The notes: a model not told the origin generated them from the sequence alone. 36,447 nt of DNA from Bradyrhizobium iriomotense (GCF_030160715.1 NZ_BSOW01000057.1:1-36447), one strand, 5' to 3'; numbered from the stretch's first letter, positions 7,092-17,091 are shown. Made by a program: numbers and translations.

Positions 7092-7604
7092 CTAGGACGC
7101 GCGGGCGATCCATGCCGCAAGCTCGCGCCAGGGCTGCAACGTCCAATGGCCGGACGCGGCGCCGGACGGGGAGGCGAGCACGAACACATCAGGAAATTGC
7201 CCGTCAGTCTGTTGCCTTCCCAGCGAGATCATTGGTTTTCCGTAGAACAGGCTCGCGGCTTTCTTGCTGGTGAAGGCAATCGTCTTCGGACGATACTTCT
7301 CGATCTTGGCCTTGAATCCCGACACATCGATCGATTGAGCCGGAATCTGGTGATCCATCCCGGCGCCCGACTTGGACAGATCGGTGAAGCCGATCCCGAG
7401 CTCGAGCAGCGCGGCGAACTCGCCCGGCTGATAGCGGCGTGGCGTGATGCCGGCCTCATGGATTGCGCGCCAGAAGCGGTTGCCGGGATGAGCGTAGTAG
7501 TGGCCGAGGGCGGCCGAGCGCGTACTGGCGGCGGTGCCGACGAAGACGAGACGGAGGTTGTCGCGGAGTTGGTCGGGGAGGCGGTGCGGATCGCTATCGG
7601 ACAT
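7092..7604 (-). CDS. Mug/TDG-family mismatch-specific DNA glycosylase, atypical motif A
   Basis: The protein has 170 residues from ATG at 7604 (a TTG 12 nt upstream is the longer option). LRLVFVGTAASTRSAALGHY, YAHPGNRFWRAIHEAGI, LLELGIGFTDLSK and the late ASPSGAASGHW follow the Mug fold order: motif A, the A-H-P-x-N-R-F-W block, and the motif B-like loop. The E. coli Mug motif A is GINPG with catalytic Asn; here it is GTAAS (residues 23-27) with no Asn. Deinococcus Mug is known to use an Asp elsewhere, and D75 in GIGFTDL is the candidate here. The expected role is excision of uracil or damaged pyrimidines from mismatches. Confidence 0.85.
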   Translation of the reverse strand: MSDSDPHRLPDQLRDNLRLVFVGTAASTRSAALGHYYAHPGNRFWRAIHEAGITPRRYQPGEFAALLELGIGFTDLSKSGAGMDHQIPAQSIDVSGFKAKIEKYRPKTIAFTSKKAASLFYGKPMISLGRQQTDGQFPDVFVLASPSGAASGHWTLQPWRELAAWIARAS

Positions 7605-7703
7605 CGAACGGGCCAATGAACCTGCATGGGGTGGGCGAACCGTTCGTCCGGCTGCTCGGACCGACGGCTACCATTTCTGCCCTTCGCGTCCTATACCTTG
7701 CCG

Positions 7704-8249
7704 ATGAACCGCGAAGAATTGGCTGCGGCCTATGCGGCACCCGGCCGCTACTATCACAATCTCTCGCACATCGAGGATTGTCTCGCTGCGCTCGCGCGGG
7801 TGGAAGAGCTTTCAGCGCGCGAGCGCGAGATCTTGTCGGAGGCGATCTGGTGGCACGACGTTGTCTACGATCCGACCCGATCGGACAATGAAGAGATCAG
7901 CGCGCAACTGGCCGAACGGCACGTCCGCGACGATATCAGCCACGAGGTGGGCCGCTTGATCCGCCTCACCAAGACGCACGAGATTCAAGCGGATGATCGC
8001 CTCGGCGCGATCCTGATCTCGATCGACCTCAGCATCCTGGCCGCGGAGCCAGCGCGCTACGATGCCTATGCGGCAGCGATCAGGCAGGAATTCATCCATG
8101 TCCGCGATGCCGATTATCGCGCCGGCCGTGCCCGGGTGTTGCGTCAGTTCGCCGCTCGCCCGATCATCTATCCCGATGCCGGCTTCGCTGCAAAATATGA
8201 TCGGCGCGCCCGCGATAATCTCGCGCGTGAATTGGCTTCGTTGAGCTGA
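7704..8249 (+). CDS. HD-superfamily predicted metal-dependent phosphohydrolase
   Basis: The protein has 181 residues from ATG at 7704. The longer frame from 7626 is rejected because its first 26 residues overlap the promoter side of the mug-type gene and look like non-coding translation. YHNLSHIEDCL near residue 18, IWWHDVVYD (HD pair) near 48 and SDNEEISAQLAERH near 60 give the His/Asp metal-site pattern of the COG4339-type HD family. The substrate is unknown. It is divergent from the Mug-type gene, with about 100 bp between starts. A strong terminator follows. Confidence 0.88.
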   Translation: MNREELAAAYAAPGRYYHNLSHIEDCLAALARVEELSAREREILSEAIWWHDVVYDPTRSDNEEISAQLAERHVRDDISHEVGRLIRLTKTHEIQADDRLGAILISIDLSILAAEPARYDAYAAAIRQEFIHVRDADYRAGRARVLRQFAARPIIYPDAGFAAKYDRRARDNLARELASLS

Positions 8250-8296
8250 GGCTGCGGTCGCAATCGCTTGGGTCCTTCTCCGCAGGCGTTAAACAG

Positions 8297-8330
8297 AGAG
8301 CCGGGCTTTCGCCCGGCTCTTGTTCTTTCC
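8297..8330. terminator. Strong hairpin terminator, probably bidirectional
   Basis: AGAGCCGGGC (8297-8306), loop TTTC, GCCCGGCTCT (8311-8320): a perfect 10-bp stem followed by TGTTCTTTCC on the plus strand. It ends the HD gene, and on the minus strand it lies 54 nt past the thiC stop codon. Confidence 0.85.
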
Positions 8331-8373
8331 TAATGGATGCCCGGGTCAAGCCCTGGCATGACGAGCGGAGAGG

Positions 8374-10272
<1,899 letters not shown>

Positions 10273-10574
10273 GGGGTCCTCCTTCTAATTCGTTGGCATC
10301 GCTGCGCGAGAAACAAGTACCGCTGTCATCCCCGCCACCGGGTCTCGCCTTCGGCGAGCCCGGTGACAGGCTCCAGCGGGGATCCGGTATTCCAGAGGCC
10401 GTGCCGTGATACGGAGAGGCCGCGGCGTACTGGATCGCCCGGTCAAGCCGGGCGATGACGGCGAGTGTTTTTCCGTCATTGCGAGGAGCACTTGCGACGA
10501 AGCAATCCATACTGTCTCCGCGGAGGGATTCTGGATTGCTTCGCTTCGCTCGCAATGACGGATAGTGAGAGGCA
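10273..10574. repeat. Repeat-filled gap between thiE and thiC (family A copy 2 plus family G)
   Basis: The family A REP-like element at 10474-10560 has the same 30-nt right arm as the other two copies, with an inner CTCCGCGGAG palindrome. At 10336-10367 CACCGGGTCTCGCC and GGCGAGCCCGGTG pair around TTC. At 10432-10456 GATCGCCCGG and CCGGGCGATG form another hairpin. No gene and no riboswitch core are seen here. Confidence 0.85.
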
Positions 10575-11183
10575 TCACGCCGCCTCCTTGGCTAGCCCGA
10601 GCCACTGTCGCACCCGCGCGTCGGGGTCGGCGTTCTGGGTGACGTCGGAAACGACGGCGATGGAATCGGCGCCTGCGGCAAAGATCTCCGCGGCGTGCTC
10701 GAACTTGATGCCGCCGATCGCAACCAGCGGGATGCTGCCGATGCGCTTTTTCCATTCGGTGATTTTTGGAATGCCCTGCGGTTCGAAGCGCATCGACTTC
10801 AGCGTGGTGAAGAAGATCGGCCCCAGCGCGACATAGTCGGGCTCGGCGGCGAGCGCGGTTGCAAGCTCCTCGTCATCATGGGTCGAGATGCCGAGCGTCA
10901 GGCCGGCATCGCGGATGGCCTTGAGGTCGGCGTCGACCAGGTCCTCCTGGCCGAGATGCAGATGCTTTGCGCCGGCGACGATTGCCGCGCGCCAATAGTC
11001 GTTCACGACGAGCTTGGCTTGCGTGCCTTCGGTCACTGCGAGCGCATCGGTGACGATCTGGAGCGCTTCCGCATCGTTCAAATTCTTGGCGCGGAGCTGG
11101 ATCGTGCCGACGCCGAGCTTGGCCAGGCGCTCGACCCAGGCGAGGCTGTCGACCACTGCGTAGAAAGGATCAGGATACGGCAT
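10575..11183 (-). CDS. thiE: Thiamin-phosphate synthase ThiE
   Basis: The protein has 202 residues from ATG at 11183, starting MPYPDPFYAVVDS; the longer start only reads into thiG. ThiE joins the pyrimidine and thiazole phosphates to thiamin phosphate. TIM-barrel marks: IQLRAKNL, LVVNDYWRAA, KHLHLGQEDL, GISTHDDEEL, YVALGPIFFTTLKS, PLVAIGGIK and GADSIAVVSDV. It overlaps the 3' end of thiG by 14 bp, so the two are translationally coupled. Confidence 0.97.
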   Translation of the reverse strand: MPYPDPFYAVVDSLAWVERLAKLGVGTIQLRAKNLNDAEALQIVTDALAVTEGTQAKLVVNDYWRAAIVAGAKHLHLGQEDLVDADLKAIRDAGLTLGISTHDDEELATALAAEPDYVALGPIFFTTLKSMRFEPQGIPKITEWKKRIGSIPLVAIGGIKFEHAAEIFAAGADSIAVVSDVTQNADPDARVRQWLGLAKEAA

Positions 11184-11952
11184 GCCAGAACGGGGTCCCA
11201 ACGACAGGGGTTGACGGGGAGGCGAAGTCGCGGGCGTTCATCAGCCCGGCCTCGTAAGCGGTGCGGCCGGCCTCGACGCCGAGGCGGAAGGCGTTGGCCA
11301 TCGCGACGGGATCGGCGGCTTTTGCGATCGCAGTGTTGAGCAGCACGGCGTCATAGCCGAGCTCGAGCGCGTGGGCGGCGTGGCTCGGTGCGCCAAGGCC
11401 GGCATCGACGACCAGCGTGATGTCGGGCAGCCGCTCGCGCAAAAGCTTGAGCGCATCGCGGTTGATAATTCCCTTGGCGCTGCCGATCGGCGCCGCCCAC
11501 GGCATCACCACCTTGCAGCCGGCATCGACCAGCCGGTTCGCGACGGAGAGATCCTCGGTGCAATAGGGGAAGACCTCAAAGCCGTCCTTGATCAGGATGG
11601 TGGCGGCCTCAACCAGGCCGACGACATCTGGCTGCAGCGTGTCGTTGTCGGCGATCACTTCCAGCTTGATCCAGGGCGTACCGAACAATTCGCGCGCGAG
11701 CTTTGCGGTCGTCACCGCCTCGCGCACGCTGCGACAGCCGGCGGTGTTCGGCAGCACGCTGACGTCGAGTTCGCGGATCAGGTTCCAGAAGGTATCACCG
11801 GTCTTGCCGCCGGCCGCCTCGCGCCGCAGCGACACCGTGACGATGTTCGAGCCGGAGGCGCGGATCGCGGCCTGCATGATCGCGGGCGAGGGGTAGAGCG
11901 CGCTGCCGATCAGAAGGCGCGAGGGGAAGGATTTGCCGTAGAAGGTCACCAT
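11170..11952 (-). CDS. thiG: Thiazole synthase ThiG
   Basis: The protein has 260 residues from ATG at 11952 (MVTFYGKSFPSRLLIGSA). ThiG forms the thiazole ring from deoxyxylulose phosphate, ThiS thiocarboxylate and the glycine imine made here by ThiO. Marks: VSLRRE, LPNTAGCRSVREAVTTAKLA, the Schiff-base lysine segment IKLEVIAD, GCKVVMPWAAPIGSAKG, VVDAGLGAPSHAAHA and VLLNTAIAKA. The longer frame upstream runs through a palindromic repeat and is rejected. A 166-bp gap separates it from thiS. Confidence 0.97.
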   Translation of the reverse strand: MVTFYGKSFPSRLLIGSALYPSPAIMQAAIRASGSNIVTVSLRREAAGGKTGDTFWNLIRELDVSVLPNTAGCRSVREAVTTAKLARELFGTPWIKLEVIADNDTLQPDVVGLVEAATILIKDGFEVFPYCTEDLSVANRLVDAGCKVVMPWAAPIGSAKGIINRDALKLLRERLPDITLVVDAGLGAPSHAAHALELGYDAVLLNTAIAKAADPVAMANAFRLGVEAGRTAYEAGLMNARDFASPSTPVVGTPFWHAVS

Positions 11953-11974
11953 GACGGAGTTTCCTCGATCGATG

Positions 11975-12092
11975 CCGTCGTCCCGGCGAACGCCGGGACC
12001 CATAACCACAGGATCACGTTGTGACGGTCGGTCTCTCCCCGCGCGCCCCAAGTGGGATCACGCGGTATGGGTCCCGGCCTTCGCCGGGACAA
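11975..12092. repeat. Paired hairpin repeats in the thiS-thiG gap (family F)
   Basis: TCCCGGCG-AA-CGCCGGGA at 11981-11998 and GTCCCGGC-CTTC-GCCGGGAC at 12071-12090 are two perfect 8-bp hairpins flanking CATA/TATG sequences, so the whole 118-bp unit is also a large imperfect inverted repeat. It lies inside the presumed operon and could reduce or process the message between thiS and thiG. Confidence 0.8.
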
Positions 12093-12118
12093 CAGAGGGA
12101 AAGAGTGTGCCTGCATCC

Positions 12119-12316
12119 TCACCCTCCCTGCCGCGGCGTGATGATCTCGATCTCGTCGCCGGCCTTGAGGCTCGTCTCGGCCCAGCGGCTTTTCGGCACC
12201 ACGTCATAGTTGAGCGCGATGGCGAAATGGGTGCCTTCGTAATCGAGCTCGGTGAGCAGCGCGTCGACGCTCACTGAGCTCACCTCGCGTTGCTCGCCGT
12301 TCACGATCACGCGCAT
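12119..12316 (-). CDS. thiS: Sulfur carrier protein ThiS
   Basis: The protein has 65 residues: a small ubiquitin-like beta-grasp protein that ends in the required Gly-Gly (PRQGG). It carries the sulfur, as a C-terminal thiocarboxylate, for thiazole synthesis by ThiG. MRVIVNGEQREVSS, the ALNYDVVPKSRWAET segment and GDEIEIITP fit the family. It overlaps the thiO 3' end by 10 bp. The adenylating partner ThiF is not in the window. Confidence 0.96.
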   Translation of the reverse strand: MRVIVNGEQREVSSVSVDALLTELDYEGTHFAIALNYDVVPKSRWAETSLKAGDEIEIITPRQGG

Positions 12317-13317
12317 TGCATCACCTCATTGTCGATCTGGCCGCGCTCGACGTAGCTAAGCGTCAGCTCGGCGAGCGCCGGGGCGATCAGGAAGCCGTGG
12401 CGGTAGAGCCCGTTGACGGCGATCCGGTCGCCGCGAACGCCGATGCGCGGCAGATTGTCGGGGAAGGCGGGACGAAGACCCGAGCCGAATTCGACGATGC
12501 GGGCTTCACCGAAGGCCGGATGCACGGCATAGGCCGCACCCAGCAGCTCCAGCGCCGAGCGGACGCTGACGCCGGTGTCCTCGGCCTCGATCGAGGTCGC
12601 GCCCAGCATGAACAGGCCCGCCTCGCGCGGGATCACATAGAGCGGCCAGCGCGGATGGATCAGCCGGACCGGGCGCGCAAGCTGCACCTCGCTGGTCTCG
12701 ATCAGGATCATCTCGCCCTTGACGCCGCGCAGGCCTGGCTGCTCGTCGCGCGCAACGAGCCCGCGGCAATCGATCACGATGCCGTCGAGATCGTTGGCGC
12801 TGACATCGCTAGAAAACCTGATGGTGCCGCCGGCGGCGCGGATGCGCTCGTGCAGTTTCGGCAGCACGCGGCGCGGCTCGACATGGCCCTCGGTCGGGAA
12901 GAACAGCGCCTCGCGGAAGCGCCCCTCCAGCGACGGCTCGAGCGCGGCGAGGCCGGCGGCATCGAGCCGCTGATGGCCTTCCGTCAGCTTGGCAAAACGC
13001 TCGAAATCGTTGCGCTCGCGCGGGAGAGCCACGACCAGCGAGCCGTTGAACGGCGTATCCGGCAATTCGCGCCGCCAGAGGTCGAGGGAGCGCAGGCCGA
13101 GCCGGCTGATGATGGGCTCGGCGACCTCGGCCTCGCAATAGGGCGCCAGCATGCCGCCGGCCCAGTGGCTGGTGGCATCCGTCATGCCCTCGTCACTGCG
13201 CTCGTGCAGAGTGACGGCGTGGCCGGCCTGCGCGAACAACAGTGCCTGCCAAGCCCCTGCGATGCCTGCGCCGATGATGGAAACCGGTGAATCCGGTCGT
13301 TTGGTCGTCTGCAACAT
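12307..13317 (-). CDS. thiO: Glycine oxidase ThiO
   Basis: The protein has 336 residues. An FAD-binding dinucleotide fold opens it (SIIGAGIAGAWQALLFAQAG, residues 13-32), followed by SHWAGGMLAPYCE, FPTEGHVEPRRVLPKL, DCRGLVARD, GEMILIETSEV and the C-terminal NGLYRHGFLIAPALAEL. ThiO oxidises glycine to the imine for ThiG and is the aerobic alternative to ThiH. It is the first gene after the TPP riboswitch, and the ribosome-binding site AAGGGACAGGG lies in the riboswitch 3' strand, only nucleotides from the ATG. Confidence 0.96.
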   Translation of the reverse strand: MLQTTKRPDSPVSIIGAGIAGAWQALLFAQAGHAVTLHERSDEGMTDATSHWAGGMLAPYCEAEVAEPIISRLGLRSLDLWRRELPDTPFNGSLVVALPRERNDFERFAKLTEGHQRLDAAGLAALEPSLEGRFREALFFPTEGHVEPRRVLPKLHERIRAAGGTIRFSSDVSANDLDGIVIDCRGLVARDEQPGLRGVKGEMILIETSEVQLARPVRLIHPRWPLYVIPREAGLFMLGATSIEAEDTGVSVRSALELLGAAYAVHPAFGEARIVEFGSGLRPAFPDNLPRIGVRGDRIAVNGLYRHGFLIAPALAELTLSYVERGQIDNEVMQCA

Positions 13318-13435
13318 CCCTGTCCCTTCGCCGGCATGACCCGGATCAGGTTCAAAGGGTCACCGCGGTCCTGGGCGGTCTTGCCCATTTAGCGGTATCT
13401 CAGCTCCTCCTCGGAGCACCCCTCGGAACGGCGCT
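13318..13435 (-). promoter_or_regulatory. TPP riboswitch (THI element) of the thi operon
   Basis: On the minus strand the conserved TPP aptamer blocks appear in order: GAGGGGTGC (about 13425-13416), GCTGAGATACCGC (13404-13392), ACCCTTTGAACCTGATC (13360-13344), and CATGCCGGCGAAGGGA (about 13337-13322). GTTCC (13429-13425) can pair with GGGAC (13326-13322) as the closing P1 helix. That GGGAC is part of the thiO ribosome-binding site, so TPP binding should block translation start directly. No separate terminator is visible before the ATG. Confidence 0.95.
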
Positions 13436-13479
13436 AATGTATGCCAGTGACGCTGTGTGTCAACGTGTCTCCCCGATCG

Positions 13480-13630
13480 TGCCCCGGACGCGGCGCAGCG
13501 CGCGAGCGGTGCGCCGCCGAGCCGGGGCCCATGTCGAGCCGGGAACTGCTGGGTCCCGGCTCTGCGCAGCAGCGTACGGGACGTGCTTCGCATCGCCCGG
13601 CACGCTGCAGCGCGTCCGGGACACGCGAGC
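13480..13630. repeat. Intergenic repeat, family C copy 2
   Basis: Same block order as 6940-7073: TGCCCCGGACGCGGCGCAGC, GAGCCGGGGCCCAT, TGGGTCCCGG, and GTCCGGGACACGCGAGC at the end. It occupies the space between the thi riboswitch and the 3' end of the lytic transglycosylase gene. Confidence 0.8.
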
Positions 13631-14160
13631 TATTTCGGGGCCTGCGCCCTTGCGTTGGTGACGTTTCGCGCCAGCCGCTTGTGCGGGGCGAGCATCGGCT
13701 GCGGATTGCCGTTCGGCTCGAGCCAGGCGTTGCCAAAGCTGTCGGCCTGCTGTGCCATCTGCTTCCGCTGCTGCTTTGCGGCGTAGTAATAGCCGCCTGC
13801 ATAATAATGAATGGCTCGGCCGTAGTCGCCGTTCGCAGCGCGATAGGCGCCAGCGAGGTATTTCACGGCATAGGTCAGGTTGGTTTCGGGATCGCGCAGG
13901 CCGGCCGCGTCGCCGGTGTAACCGACCCCGCGGGCGGTCGCGAGCTTGATCTGCATCAGCCCGATCGTGCCGCCATGGCCGATGAGATGCGGTTGGTAGC
14001 GGCTCTCACGCATGATGACGCGATGCACCAGCGCTTCGGGCACGCCGTTCGCGCGCGCATGCGCCGCAACCATCTCGGCGTACTCCGCCTCGCCCGCGAC
14101 TGCCGCGTGCGGCAATGACAGTCCGGCCGCGATTGCGGCAGCAACGAATAAAGCTTTCAT
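13630..14160 (-). CDS. Exported lytic transglycosylase (SLT domain)
   Basis: The protein has 176 residues from ATG at 14160, with GAGAGA upstream. The signal peptide MKALFVAAAIAAGLSLPHAA ends at AVA. The SLT/lysozyme-like domain follows: VHRVIMRESRYQP holds the catalytic Glu, then GTIGLMQIKLATARGVGYTG, LRDPETNLTYAVKYLA and YYAGGYY. It should cleave peptidoglycan with 1,6-anhydro-MurNAc formation in the periplasm. The tail after about residue 140 is basic and Gln/Pro-rich. A single gene, minus strand. Confidence 0.92.
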   Translation of the reverse strand: MKALFVAAAIAAGLSLPHAAVAGEAEYAEMVAAHARANGVPEALVHRVIMRESRYQPHLIGHGGTIGLMQIKLATARGVGYTGDAAGLRDPETNLTYAVKYLAGAYRAANGDYGRAIHYYAGGYYYAAKQQRKQMAQQADSFGNAWLEPNGNPQPMLAPHKRLARNVTNARAQAPK

Positions 14161-14401
14161 CGAATATCTCTCGGTCCAATTGACCTGCACCAACGCGCGT
14201 TAGGCCTGCGGAACACGGCGATGATGTGGCGAAACGCCGCCGTCAAAATTTTCGGCCGCGACGTCGTCTTTACGACTTAAACATGCGTTAAGGTTGCTGC
14301 AGGTGAGGTGCAGCAGGCTGAGGCCGCACGCGACAGCGGGCCTGTCCATTCGCGCATCTGCCCAACAACAGATAAGAAACACACGTAGCGGGAGACGTGC
14401 C

Positions 14402-14629
14402 ATGACCAGATCAGATTTGATGCAATCAGACCTGACTCACGCGGACATCGGCGAAATTCCCAGGCAAAATCCTTGCGCGCAATGCGGCACGCCGATCGCG
14501 CACCCCGACTGGATCGAGCCGGGCAATGGCCGGGTTTCCTACCTCTGGAAATGCCGCGCCTGCGGCTATCGCTTCGAGGCGATCGCGATCTACGACGAGC
14601 CGGCACACGAGCACGCGCTCGCCGCCTAG
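14402..14629 (+). CDS. Small four-cysteine (zinc-ribbon-like) protein
   Basis: The protein has 75 residues from ATG at 14402; GGGAG lies 7 nt upstream. CAQCGTP near residue 25 and CRACGYRFE near 53 give a C-x2-C...C-x2-C knuckle pair, as in zinc ribbons. The text between (WIEPGNGRVSYLWKC) is rich in aromatics. It has no signal peptide, so it is cytoplasmic. The function is unknown. The TAG stop codon overlaps the first base of a family E repeat. Confidence 0.8.
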   Translation: MTRSDLMQSDLTHADIGEIPRQNPCAQCGTPIAHPDWIEPGNGRVSYLWKCRACGYRFEAIAIYDEPAHEHALAA

Positions 14630-14758
14630 AGCATGATCCGGAAAAGTGTGTAGCGGTTTTCCCTCGCGACAAACGCGGAACGCGTTTGCGCGCAGATCAT
14701 GCGCAAACAACAACCTAAAGCGTGATGACGATTCATCCCAATCTCATCGCGCTTTAGA
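14629..14758. repeat. Intergenic repeat, family E copy 1 (GAGCATGATCCGGAAAAG type)
   Basis: It starts GAGCATGATCCGGAAAAGTG and continues to CAGATCATGCGC. It is joined to an inverted repeat AAAGCG-TGATGA ... TCATCGCGCTTT at 14718-14757. A shorter copy lies at 33455-33503. The two copies sit on or next to the stop codon of the gene before. Confidence 0.85.
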
Positions 14759-14775
14759 GCCACGCATGATTGCTC

Positions 14776-14931
14776 CACCTCTCCCGCAGGGAGAGGTCGC
14801 GCCGAAGGGCGCGGGTGAGCGGCTCAGCGTTCTCGTGCGACCTGCGCCTCCTCACTCGATTTGCACTGGACGATGCTTCGCCTCGCCAGCAGCAAATCGA
14901 CCTCTCCCCGTTGGGGAGAGGTGAAGCGAGG
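14776..14931. repeat. Intergenic inverted repeat, family D copy 1
   Basis: CACCTCTCCC-GCA-GGGAGAGGT at 14776-14798 and CCTCTCCCCGTTGGGGAGAGG at 14902-14922 are two hairpins that flank variable sequence. Together they form a composite element like that at 30719-30872. With the family E copy it fills the 304 bp before the kinase gene's 3' end; no gene is seen in this stretch. Confidence 0.85.
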
Positions 14932-14933
14932 CG

Positions 14934-16262
14934 TCACGCGGCGAGGCGGTTCGGCTGCCAGACCGGCAGCTGCATGCGCACGATCAGGCCGTTCGGCTGG
15001 CGGTCATGCAGCGACAGCTCGCCGCCATGGGCGATCGCGATCGCGCGTGCGATCGAGAGGCCGAGCCCGAAGCCGGTGGTGTCGTCCATGTTGCGCGCGT
15101 CGTCACCGCGCACGAACGGCTCCAGCATCTCCTGCTTGCGCGCGTCGGAAATTCCGGGACCGTCGTCCTCGACGTCGATGGTCAGCCTGGTGCCGGCGAC
15201 GTCGAGGCGGATCGTGACCTCGGCGCCGAAGCGCACCGCGTTCTCGACGAGGTTGGTGATGCCGCGATGCAGGTCGTCGGGACGCGCCGCGGCGGTCGCC
15301 TGCGCGGGGCCGTCGTAGTGCACGGTGTGCCCCATGTCGGCAAACTGGTCGGCGATCAGTTGCAGCGTGCTGGCGATGTCGACCAGCGTCACCGCCTCCA
15401 TCTTGCGATCGTTACGCAGCAGCGACAGCACCGATTCCAGCATCGCGCGCATCTGGTCGAGATCGATCAGCATGCGCTTGCGATGCGTCTCGTCCTCGAT
15501 GAACTCGGCGCGCAGGCGTAGCCGCGTGATCGGCGTGCGCAGGTCGTGGCTGATCGCCGCCAGCATCCTGGTGCGGTCGGCCATCAGCCCCGCGATCCGC
15601 TCATGCATGCGGTTGAGCGCGCGCGCGACGGAACGGATCTCTTCGGGCCCGCGCTCGGGCAGCGGCTCGGCGGTGCCGTCGAGGCTGAAACCTTCGGCGG
15701 CGCGCGCGAAGGATGACAGCGGGCGAGCGAGCGCATGCGCGGCCCAAAGCCCCAGCATGGTGACGCTGATCAGCGCGAACAGCAGCGTCATCATCCACGG
15801 GCCGCCCCAGAACCGCGGCGGACGCGGTCCCGGATCGACGCGTCCCGCAATCACCGTGCCGTCGGGCAGCTCGACGGCGACCTTGTGCTCGCCGGCCTCG
15901 GGCGGCAGCGTCATCACTCTGTAGCCGTGGCCGAGATGCCGGCGGATGCCGCGCAGATGCTGGCCTTCAGTGTCCTCGACGACGGTGGTCGTACCGGGGG
16001 CGCGCACTTCGAGATCGAGCTTCGGGAACGCGCGGGCGATGTCGGCCAGCAGTCGCGGCCGCTCCTCGCTTGCGGCGCCGCCGAGCAGCAGCGCGGCATC
16101 CGCCAGATGATGCGCGCCGTCCGGCGGCGGCTCGGCGCGATCCGGCCGGCTGATCAGGAAGCTGGCGGTGAGGATAAGGTGAAGCGCGATGATCGACGCC
16201 ACGACGAGGGCGGCGATCTGTCCGCCGATGCTCCTGAGATGGAAGAACCCGAACAGCTTCAT
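14934..16262 (-). CDS. EnvZ-type sensor histidine kinase
   Basis: The protein has 442 residues. TM1 is about residues 13-36 and TM2 about 156-178, enclosing a periplasmic domain of ~120 residues with a basic and Pro-rich surface. A HAMP linker follows, then the HisKA box AAISHDLRTPITRLR with H239, and HATPase boxes NLVENAVRFG (N), DDGPGIS (G1) and GFGLGLSIAR (G2). It should phosphorylate the regulator encoded 16 bp upstream. The stimulus is unknown. Confidence 0.96.
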   Translation of the reverse strand: MKLFGFFHLRSIGGQIAALVVASIIALHLILTASFLISRPDRAEPPPDGAHHLADAALLLGGAASEERPRLLADIARAFPKLDLEVRAPGTTTVVEDTEGQHLRGIRRHLGHGYRVMTLPPEAGEHKVAVELPDGTVIAGRVDPGPRPPRFWGGPWMMTLLFALISVTMLGLWAAHALARPLSSFARAAEGFSLDGTAEPLPERGPEEIRSVARALNRMHERIAGLMADRTRMLAAISHDLRTPITRLRLRAEFIEDETHRKRMLIDLDQMRAMLESVLSLLRNDRKMEAVTLVDIASTLQLIADQFADMGHTVHYDGPAQATAAARPDDLHRGITNLVENAVRFGAEVTIRLDVAGTRLTIDVEDDGPGISDARKQEMLEPFVRGDDARNMDDTTGFGLGLSIARAIAIAHGGELSLHDRQPNGLIVRMQLPVWQPNRLAA

Positions 16263-16278
16263 GGCGGGCCGCCCAGGG

Positions 16279-17019
16279 TCAGCTGTTCAGGGGCGCCGCA
16301 ACCGCTTCCGTCCTCGGCGTGAACAAATAGCCGCCCGAGCGCACCGTCTTGATGAGCGTGGGATCCTGCGGGTTGGGTTCGATCTTGCGGCGGATACGGC
16401 TGACCAGCACGTCGATCGAGCGTTCGAACGAGCCGGTGGCGCGGCCCTGCGTGAGGTCCAGGAGGCTGTCGCGCGACAGCACGCGGCCGGGCCGCTCGCA
16501 GAAGGTGCGGAGCAGGTCGAACTCCGCGCTCGTCATCGCGACGCGCGCGCCCTCGGGGTTGCGCAGCTCGCGCAGCCGCAGGTCGATGCGCCAGCCCTCG
16601 AAGGCCAGCGTGCTCGCGCCTTCGATCGAGCTGGCGGCCTGCGCCGCGGCCTGCCGGCGCAGCACCGCGTTGATGCGCGCCAAGAGCTCGCGCGGGTTGA
16701 ACGGCTTCGGCAGGTAGTCGTCCGCGCCCATCTCGAGCCCGACGATGCGGTCGACGTCCTCGCCGCGCGCGGTCAGCATGATGATCGGCGTCTGTGCCTC
16801 CGAGCGCACCTTGCGGCAGAGGCTGAGCCCGTCCTCGCCCGGCAGCATGACGTCGAGGATGATCAGGTCGACGCGATGGTCGGCCATCGCGCGCGTCATC
16901 TCGCGGCCGTCGCTGACGGCGGTGACGTTGCAGGCGTTGTTGCGCAGGTATTTCGCAATCAACGTCCGGGTTTCGCGGTCGTCCTCGACGACAAGGATGT
17001 TGGGCGAAGGAATAGCCAT
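16279..17019 (-). CDS. OmpR-family response regulator
   Basis: The protein has 246 residues from ATG at 17019 (MAIPSPNILVVEDD). The longer frame starting at 17232 crosses the divergent promoter and is rejected. The receiver has acid pair EDD at 12-14, phospho-acceptor D56 in LIILDVMLPGEDG, T in MLTARGE and K in LPKPFNPRELLARI. The winged-helix domain follows from about 145 (VAMTSAEFDLLRTFCERPGRVLSRDSLLDL ... in short pieces, then SIDVLVSRIRRKIE, TVRSGGYLF). It is the first gene of a two-gene operon with the kinase. Confidence 0.97.
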   Translation of the reverse strand: MAIPSPNILVVEDDRETRTLIAKYLRNNACNVTAVSDGREMTRAMADHRVDLIILDVMLPGEDGLSLCRKVRSEAQTPIIMLTARGEDVDRIVGLEMGADDYLPKPFNPRELLARINAVLRRQAAAQAASSIEGASTLAFEGWRIDLRLRELRNPEGARVAMTSAEFDLLRTFCERPGRVLSRDSLLDLTQGRATGSFERSIDVLVSRIRRKIEPNPQDPTLIKTVRSGGYLFTPRTEAVAAPLNS

Positions 17020-17091
17020 GTGCTCTGTTTGTCGGAGATTCGGGGGGAGCGGCGAAGTTTTTTGTTTCCGGATGTTTCTGGATGGCCCTTT

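Noticed and set aside
10273..10574. A second TPP riboswitch before thiC
   Set aside because: The conserved CTGAGA and ACCCTTTGAACCTGAT blocks are absent; the structure there is made of dispersed repeats.
12316..13290. Long open frame antisense to thiO
   Set aside because: thiO is certain by motif and riboswitch; the antisense translation has no recognisable features.
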